Assembly (NCBI GenBank): GCA_009741485.1 | Contig: CM019214.1 | Span: 8,619,662-8,683,661, forward strand | Direction: 5' to 3' | Source: Malurus cyaneus samueli | Taxonomy: Eukaryota; Chordata; Aves; Passeriformes; Maluridae | Length of the DNA: 64,000 nucleotides | In this document: positions 51,128-64,000 of the stretch, piece by piece | Numbering within the stretch: the stretch's first letter is position 1 | How the letters are laid out: each line of letters opens with the position of its first letter | The notes under the pieces: generated by a model | Told to the model about the DNA's origin: nothing | The model's input: the letters and a program-made list of their open reading frames with translations, nothing else | The model's database searches: none | Program-made: the position numbers and the translations under genes

Positions 51128-52899
51128 GTAAATCCTTTCGTTTTGTTGGTGATGATGTTTGTTTTGGTTTCTGGGTTTGTTTTTTTTTCAAAACTGATAA
51201 ATCTGAAACAGCTGTATATGGTTGGATAGGTTTTCTTTTGAGTTTTTCCAGTCTTCCACATCAGCCTGAAACTTCCTGGAATTAGAAACAACCTTCATTT
51301 AAAGGCATATTCACTATAATTAGATTGCTGTTTCCTAGGAAATGCAATAGCAATTATTCTTCAACTATAAAGGCAGCAGAAAAAAAAGTCAGTTTTACTC
51401 CTGGATTTTTCTTATTTCTACTCAGAGGTAACAGAGTGCCCTTAAAGGCAGGCTTGCCAAAGAAGCAAATGCAAAAAATATCATTCATAGGGCCAGGTTT
51501 TGATGTCTGTTGGTCAGTTTGGCTCACAATCTGAGTTTTCCTTGGGCTTCCAGCTGTGCAAATGCAGCCTAAGAGTGTGTGAGACAATAAATAAAAAAAA
51601 AAAACCCACTCTCACACAAGCAGAGTGGCTGTGCAAGTGGAGTCTGTACTCACCTTGAGGCTTTGGGGTGAATGGGAAAGGAAAATGGGAAGTTCACATC
51701 ATGGCTGGAGCCTCCATGGTGGTTGGAAAACTTTGCTTCTGTTGAAAGGGTGAACACATTTTTATTAGGGATCCCACAGATAGGGCAGGTGGATGTTTTT
51801 TACACGTTTTTTACTTCTGAGTAGAGATGACTGTGGAATTAACTACTCCAGAAATTAGACAAAGGATTTATCTCTAATGTAGGAAAAAGAGCATCAGAAA
51901 GCTTCTGGTCTCTCAAATTATGGTGAAGAGAAAACCAGCCTAGGGAATCCTCAATAATAGGACTTAGATTTTGCTCTGAGTCATGCTAAGTGGTAGCTAT
52001 AGTAAGGGTGCATTGAAGTTTACTTTTCTAATCCTCCTTCCATTCAAATCCTTTAAGTGACCCAATTATTCATATTCCCCTATGAGAAACAATTGTGGAG
52101 TTTTTTTTAATTGTTGTTCATTTCAGTGACTTTTTTCTGTTTGTGGCCAGAAATGTTTTCAGTGGTCACATTCCCTATAACAGGAATTTAATCCTACAAT
52201 AATCTGGCTAGCTTTTCCTGGTGTATTTTGTGGCCTCTTTTAGAGGTGTTTCATTATTTTTCCTCTTCCTTCCTTGCTTCTCCCTCCCTCAGGTTCCACA
52301 TTTGTGTGTCTCATGAGTGGATTTATTTTAGCCAGGGCTTTTTTGGGGCCAGCTGCTACTGACAATGTAATGGGATAATTTAAGGGTCTATTGTTGTTTG
52401 TAAGGTTATGGGAAATACTGTCACTTTTTTTGGAATTTCATTTCATTTCATTCATTTCTGTCCCATTTGGCCATGTTTTGCAAGGTGAGGAGGTGAGGCT
52501 GTGTTTTTGGGAAATGGCGTGTTTGGGGCATTTGATGTCTCTAATTCTATAAATGTTTACAACAGAAAATACATGTAGAGTAATTTTCTAGGGGAAAATA
52601 CACATACTTAGTAAAGAATACTTTACTAACTATAAACTCCTAAAAAATAGAGAGAAGCTTTCACAAACGGCACTTCTGGCACTAAGCCTGAATAAAAGCA
52701 ATATTTTAATATGTTGGTGTCTTAAAATACAGTTTGCAGTACATGTGAAGTTTCTTTCCCCCATGAAGCAGTTTTATAACCAGATTTGGTGCTCTGTTGA
52801 CCCTTATATCCAGAGTAGTCCATAGGTTAGCCAGATGTGATTAATGGACTGTGAACAGCAAAATGTTGAAATTTTTTTTATTTTCCCTTTTATCAACAG
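51128..52899 (+). other. SYTL5: SYTL5 intron between coding exons 4 and 5
   Basis: 1.8 kb, GTAAAT donor, acceptor CCTTTTATCAACAG. AT-rich with short A and T runs; no element or extra exon recognised. Confidence 0.85.
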
Positions 52900-53019
52900 G
52901 AAGGTGATCAGGGCAGTTACCAAAGGAGAGATTATATATGGAAAAGATGAAGGTGAGAAGAACACAGAGGTTGAAAGCCAAAACCTGCGGGGTGGCAAAT
53001 CAGCTCCGTGCTCCGAGAG
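52900..53019 (+). CDS. SYTL5: SYTL5 coding exon 5: linker
   Basis: Encodes residues 194-233 plus two bases of codon 234. It begins GKVIRAVTKGEIIYGKDEGE, which resembles the FRSATRGEII block of mammalian SYTL5. A polar stretch with Glu, Asn and Ser follows. Acceptor ATCAACAG and donor GAG|GTGAGC are good. It is 120 nt, phase 2 to 2, so it could be included or skipped without changing frame. No folded domain is visible. Confidence 0.88.
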
Positions 53020-55734
53020 GTGAGCGGGGATCTGGGACAGGGACTGATCTGGGGGTGCTTTGTGTCTGGGGATGAGAAACAGAGCTTATGGTCAGAATAA
53101 ACAAACAAAAAATAGCAAAAAAAAAAAAAAACAAACAAAGAAACAAAAAAAAAAACAAACCCCAAATTGCCCAACAAACCTAAAAGTTATCTCCACTCAT
53201 CTTGCTTTACTCTCCTTGGGTTCAGCTGGTGATTGAGGTGCTTTTTATTTTCTGGCTTTTCTTTGATGAGCTGTGTTCTTGTTACAGAACTGAGGCTCTC
53301 TTTTTTTCTTGTGTAATGACATGCTAATTGATTATAATTTATTTTTCCTTCTTTAAAGGCTGTTCACCCTTCCCTTTCCATGATTATTGTCCCATTATTG
53401 TTCCATGTGATTTCTAGTAGGATTCCATTTATCATTCTTCTGGGCCTGAGAGATCCCTACTATTGCCTCTGATGGCATTTTAAAATGCCAGATGCAACAT
53501 TCCTCTCATGTCCTACCTTCAAAATAAACTTAAAACCAGCTCATTTTTTCCTTGTTCATTTGGATAGCCTACACTGGATACAGACCCAATTCTTTGCTCA
53601 GGTGCACACACCTAGAAATTTTACAGTTTGGATTGAAAATGCAATAATAATTTGCTGCAAGCTCCAATAGCAATTTCTGTCTCTAAGCCAGTGTTTCTGG
53701 GAGTCTCCAAAGAAATATGCAGGAACAAAGGACAGCAGGTAAAAGGAACATCATGGACTTTAGTATGCACATAGTTAAACCTTCTTGTTGAAGCAAGAGC
53801 TTGGTTCTTTGTTACCTACAAAAATCCCAATTTCTAGGTTCTGCAATATGCCTAAAGCTGATGGTGGTGATCTTCTAGACAGCTGATAATTTGATTTCTT
53901 TTTTTTTGCATTGGGTGCTGCAGCACTTCATAGCCAATCCAGCTTTCAAGGTAGTTTTCTTCTTTAATCCATCCAGTTCACTTTTTTTTTTCCACTAAGC
54001 TTATTAGGTATTCTATATCAAACCAGACTCAGACCTGACTTCTATGCTAAGTAGAATTTTTGCTGTTTTTCTGGATTTCTTTTGTTTTTCATTAAATAGA
54101 GATGAGTGAAGGATGTAAGGGACAAAACCTCAGGACACATCTGTTGTCTGTGCTGCTTTATACTGAGTTTATGTGATATTAGTAGCATTCTCCAAGAGTT
54201 TACCAGGGTAAAGACAAACAGATGCTTGTGAGAGGTCTGTGAACTCTTTTTATGTGCCAAACAACAAGAAAGTTATCATGCAGTTAACCATAAATGAAGC
54301 AAAATAATCTTGTTGGGTGGTGTAGTTAAGCACCAGATAAACTCTCAGTACAGACCTACAAAAAATGAAGTAATCTATAAAGACAGCTTTTACGTTTGAT
54401 TGTGTTGCTTGACATCCACATAAATCATAATTTTCAAGCTGTTTCCCAGAGCCAGGGTGCAGGACTTGTTAAATTAGGGGTATTGAGTCATTGTGGCAAC
54501 TTCTTCTCTACTTGTCATCTCATTCTCACTTGGTGAAATTGATGTTCTGTGCCAAAGTGCAGAGCAACATTGTCAAAATTGGTGATATTTCACCTACCAG
54601 CAGGGAAACAGAGATTTTTTTAAATTCTTTTTATTCTTTTTAAACACTTCTGGTTAAGAGAAGATGTACTGACCAGGGAACAGGGAGAACCAAGCCATGA
54701 ATTCGCTTCTCCTATTGGTTTATTTCTACTCCAGCAAAAATATTTAGTGATTTTGCTGCTGAATAAGCTGGGAGGCTGCCTCAGGTCAGGATATTTCTAG
54801 GAGAAATAGTGTGGGAATTTCAGACTCATTTACATAGGCTGTACCCCTTTGCACTGAGGAATTGTCTCTTACATCCATGAGGAATAGCCTGGCAGAGTCA
54901 CAACACCATTTTTCTGTTGTCTGCTTAAAATGTATAAAATGTGTCACATCTATCTCTTAAAAGAAGGCTGAAATAAGAACAAAAGACTCACTTTTTAATA
55001 ATTTTCATTGTTTAAAAAGGTTAAGAAAGTGCAACAGCCTACCCTTTCTAACCCTTAGTGTTCACATGGGCTTACCAGCATTTTCTAACAGAAAATGTCC
55101 CATGGAAAAGTTTTCACCTGCTGTGATGTTAGGCAGCAACTGGGGTCTGCTGTGCTGGTCACAGATGATTTTTTTATCACTTTTACTAACATGAAACTTC
55201 CAAGAAGACCTGTTCAGCTTTCTCAGTTTACCAGTGGTTGAAGGAATCAGTCAGTTCGGGTCAAGAGTCATTGCTACAACATAAATTGAACAGTTGACAA
55301 GTTGGTGTTTTTCTGAGAAGCTGGAAAGGGGACAACCAAGGATTTTAGACTTTCTAAAAGCAGTGCTGATGCAGAAGCATCCAGAACTGCCATGAAACTG
55401 CAGTTTCCCTTTAGACCAAGGAGCAGCGTGGTAGGAAGGGCTGCAGAAGCTGACCCACGTCCTGCTGGAGGTGAACACGGTGTGGGTTGAACACGGACCA
55501 GAGCATCTTCTACACCAAGACAAGAGCTGCCTGTTTGGGCCATCTGCACCTCTAGTAGAAGCTCTGACAATGCTTGTCCGATTTGTGTGTGTAAAGTAAT
55601 TGTTCTTCACCTTTGCCTGTGTTTTTCTTTCCAGGTGATCCCACAGTCCATCAGGGCTGTCACAGTGGTTTGTTAATTGGGCTGCCTCAGTTTGCCCAGA
55701 GCCGTAACTCCTCTCTCCTCCTCTCTCCTCACAG
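53020..55734 (+). other. SYTL5: SYTL5 intron between coding exons 5 and 6
   Basis: 2.7 kb, GTGAGC donor, acceptor CTCCTCTCTCCTCACAG with a very strong pyrimidine tract. It contains an A-rich (CAAA) tract at about 53099-53158 and otherwise nothing recognised. A minus-strand open frame over 55251-55805 overlaps the next exon and is a shadow. Confidence 0.85.
53099..53158. repeat. A-rich (CAAA) tract
   Basis: Poly-A with CAAA and GAAA interruptions over about 60 bp, some 80 bp downstream of the exon 5 donor. Low complexity. Confidence 0.85.
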
Positions 55735-55894
55735 AGGCAGCACTGTTTCCCTGAGCAGCAGCAGTGGTGCAGGGGCTGTTGTAGCCCATCCCAGAGGGTT
55801 TCCAAGCCCCGGGAGCAGAGGCAGCGCTCCCAAACCCTCCGTGCCGCGCTCGCCGGCGCTCAGCACCCGCAGCATGACCACGGACTGCAGCCGG
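55735..55894 (+). CDS. SYTL5: SYTL5 coding exon 6: Ser/Pro-rich linker
   Basis: Encodes residues 234-287. It begins RGSTVSLSSSSGAGA and later reads SAPKPSVPRSPALSTRSM. The region is rich in Ser, Pro, Gly and Arg, typical of the disordered Slp linker and of phosphorylation-prone segments, with SP sites such as Ser-Pro in PRSPAL. It aligns in position with the GSTGSS and SSPAPSTRT blocks of mammalian SYTL5. The exon is GC-rich with CpG in its second half, unlike its introns. Acceptor CCTCACAG, donor CGG|GTAAGG, phase 0 at the 3' side. Confidence 0.92.
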
Positions 55895-57195
55895 GTAAGG
55901 ACAGTTCTGGGGTGGCCCCAAACAGGGTGACTGGGCTGGCACCTGCCCTGCTGGATTGGTTTGTAGCACAGCCTGACACAGAAAATCCGATTCCTCCCTC
56001 TGTTCTGCTGGAGCCGGCGGAGATCTCTGCCGGAGCAGAATTTGTCATGCTCTTGTCAGTGATGTGGTTTTTGGCTTGGCAGGCGTTTCACTTTTATCTA
56101 AAACTTGCTGTTGGTGTCCAGCATCATATAATGAGTTGCAGATTCTGAACTGGGAGGCACAAGGGTTGGGAATAAGCACTTTTGGCACTTCAGAGCCTTG
56201 AGTAAGTGCTGTGAAATAAGGATGTGAGTTTCAAGCATGCACGATCCAGCATTCTCCCACTGACTTCTTAAGGGAAACATAGCAAGTCCAACACTTGAAA
56301 AAATCAGGTCAAAATTATTTTGCTTTTTTTTTTTAAATTTGGACACTGGGCTCTGCATAAATTATTCCACAACACAAAATGTGTGATAAGCACGTTATCA
56401 GAATAATTCCTCTCACATGCTGTTCGGCCTCTTGGGATGTATTTACCACTAATGTTTGGAAAAAAAGGTTCCATTAATAGATGACTGTTTAAATCAGAGC
56501 CTTATTGAAAGCATTAGTTTTCTTTCTAACTTCCAGATATTTGGCCTAATATTTGTCTTTCCTAAAAAAATATATATAGTGTATATAAAGGGCAGTTTGT
56601 GAAGCTGTAAAAAATGAATAATTGTTTTATTTGTATTCTTGTTGGCATATAGACTGACTTGTTTTCAAATGCATTAGATTTGTTTTAAAAATCCATTTAA
56701 TTTAGATGGAGTTATGTTATTGGCCTTTCTTTTACAGGAAGGCCAAAAGTTATAATGATGTCAAACATCCTGGCCTTATTTAAGGAGTTATACTGGCATA
56801 ATTTAATCAGTTCAAGTCCATTTGGTTTTGCCCTGGCTGAAATCATTATGATGGTATAAAAAACATAGGTTTTGTCTTTTCTTTCTTTTTTTTTTCTGAT
56901 TTCTGAGCTGAGTGAACTTCTAATATATTTGGCTGTTTCTCTTGGCTGATACTTTGCTCTGATTCTTCAGCTGCAAATTCAGAATGTAAGCAAGAATTGC
57001 GTCTTGGTACAAATTTTGTGCATGATCAGTGCTAAGCAAAGCAGATTAGATTGGAATCTAAATACATTCAGTAATAGATGGGTGTTAAAGGAGCTTTGGA
57101 GTTCTAAAATCTAGTAGAAATGATGAATTAATAGACCAAGAGTGAATAAACTTGGGTTTATTATTCATGGCATGTACATTTTTCTTATCGGGCAG
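55895..57195 (+). other. SYTL5: SYTL5 intron between coding exons 6 and 7
   Basis: 1.3 kb, GTAAGG donor, acceptor TTTCTTATCGGGCAG. AT-rich; nothing recognised beyond short T and A runs and a TATATATAG stretch near 56570-56579. Confidence 0.85.
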
Positions 57196-57325
57196 GACAC
57201 AGGCTTAGAAAATGGCATGATTATTCCAGCAAGTGAAAGTGTACCTGAAGATTTAGTAAAGAAGCACTGCAGGAAGCCATCTGGAACGCCTTCCATTGCA
57301 GTTTCTAGGGTATCTTTGTCATCAG
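57196..57325 (+). CDS. SYTL5: SYTL5 coding exon 7: linker, GC donor
   Basis: Encodes residues 288-330 plus one base of codon 331. It begins DTGLENGMIIPASESVPEDL and contains SGTPSIAVS, a block I recognise from vertebrate SYTL5. The 3' border is a GC donor, CATCAG|GCAAGT. Using it gives ...SLSS-D-RSRSE with the next exon, in frame and like the mammalian SSDQSRSE. The nearby GT (GGCAA|GTATTA) would shift the frame and reach a stop within a few codons. Confidence 0.92.
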
Positions 57326-63104
<5,779 letters not shown>

Positions 63105-63197
63105 GGTTATCTGGATGAAACAGAAGAAGACATTGATGACATAGTGGCCTCTCGTTGCCCAAGCAAACATGAACAAATGACAAGTGGATTATCAACA
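63105..63197 (+). CDS. SYTL5: SYTL5 coding exon 9: linker before C2A
   Basis: Encodes residues 367-397. It reads GYLDETEEDIDDIVASR and ends MTSGLST, corresponding to the LEETEESIDALV and ASGLST blocks just before C2A in mammalian SYTL5. Acceptor CATTTAG, donor ACA|GTAAGG, phase 0 on both sides (93 nt), so it is skippable in frame. The next exon, starting with a TSLNSMMS-like block and C2A, should lie beyond the right edge; I did not find it in the last 800 bp. Confidence 0.94.
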
Positions 63198-64000
63198 GTA
63201 AGGTCTTGAGTAGAAAACATGCATTGTCCTTCCACAAAAGATCATATTTCCTCCAAAAAGTAATCGAACTTCATATCACTTACCACATTCATCTTCCATT
63301 CTACACCTGAAAAGCATCTTTTAACATTCAGATAGATTTTCTATTGTATTATTAATGCTGTTCTCTGCAGGGCCTGGAAAGAGAAAACTATTGTGTATGC
63401 TCATTAGCAGATTTCCTCATATGCTGGGGTTATTACCAAGCTTCCATGTGGAGATGTTTGCAGTGTGTCACTGCTTGGCTTTGCAGAGGAGCTCTTGATC
63501 TTAATTAAATTGAAACAAAGAGAACAAGGCTGGGGTGGGATCTCCCCTTTCAAATCACTTTCTGGTTTTTTTAGGTTCTTGGGACACAAACACTTGTCTG
63601 TGTGTTTGCATACATCCCACTTCCATGGAATCATTGTCCATCCCCCAACTCAGCTTGTCCCATTCTTCACGGCATGATTGCTAAACCCCCCATACCTGGA
63701 AAATATTTACCTTTACAGGGAGGAAGAAGATGCCTGGGGATTTTGGTGAAATAAAAGCATAACTGCACCTGATGGTAGCGGGTGCTTTTGAGGTGCAATA
63801 GAATTGGTATGAGAAGCCTTCTGCTGTTTGTTATGCAGTCTGTTACTCACTGGGAAAGAAAATAGATTATAAAAGTATCCTTTACCATGTCTAGTTTATT
63901 ACTATCTGCCGCCTACCTCATTTTGGGGATTGTGGGTGACTGATAAAATCTTCAGACAGTCCTCTCTGGCCACCCTTCTTTATGGCTTGTGTTTGAGAAG
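63198..64000 (+). other. SYTL5: SYTL5 intron after exon 9, partial
   Basis: Begins with donor GTAAGG and runs off the window. No acceptor followed by C2A-like sequence was seen. Confidence 0.85.

Noticed and set aside
55251..55805. 184-codon minus-strand open frame
   Set aside because: It overlaps SYTL5 coding exon 6 antisense, contains no recognisable family and has no promoter or splice context.

Overview
The window looks like vertebrate nuclear DNA from a bird, probably a songbird. The evidence is CR1 retrotransposon fragments ending in the avian-type ATTCTGTG repeat, a likely passerine-type solo LTR, long AT-rich introns with small exons, and one CpG island. I see nothing bacterial: no operon, CRISPR array or tRNA.

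One gene explains most of the window: the 5' part of SYTL5 (synaptotagmin-like protein 5, Slp5, a Rab27 effector) on the + strand. I assembled nine coding exons by hand: 33605-33723, 42435-42650, 48988-49100, 50995-51127, 52900-53019, 55735-55894, 57196-57325, 59126-59232 and 63105-63197. They join without a frame break into 397 codons. These cover the N-terminal Rab27-binding Slp homology domain (SHD1, FYVE-like zinc finger, SHD2) and most of the Ser/Pro-rich linker. The C2A and C2B exons lie beyond the right edge. Eight complete introns between coding exons can be placed; seven are GT-AG and one is GC-AG.

Layout. 1-6600 is AT-rich DNA with one small CR1 fragment and no recognisable exon. 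6600-7990 is a strongly GC- and CpG-rich island, the likely SYTL5 promoter and first non-coding exon. It contains an 11-unit minisatellite of 44/45 bp. 7788-33604 is the inferred long first intron, holding a good CR1 copy, a small CR1 fragment and several homopolymer tracts. From 33605 to the end are the coding exons and their introns. Those introns hold a 21-bp tandem repeat against a splice donor, an old CR1-like element, a CT microsatellite, a 34-bp tandem duplication and a probable solo LTR.

I found no convincing new biological system. The items most worth a second look are the CpG-island minisatellite, which carries a GTGAGT donor-like hexamer in every unit; the GC-AG intron; the tandem repeat starting six bases into an intron; and a perfect hairpin overlapping the pyrimidine tract before the first coding exon. 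All exon calls are hand translations compared with remembered family features; no alignment or search was run.
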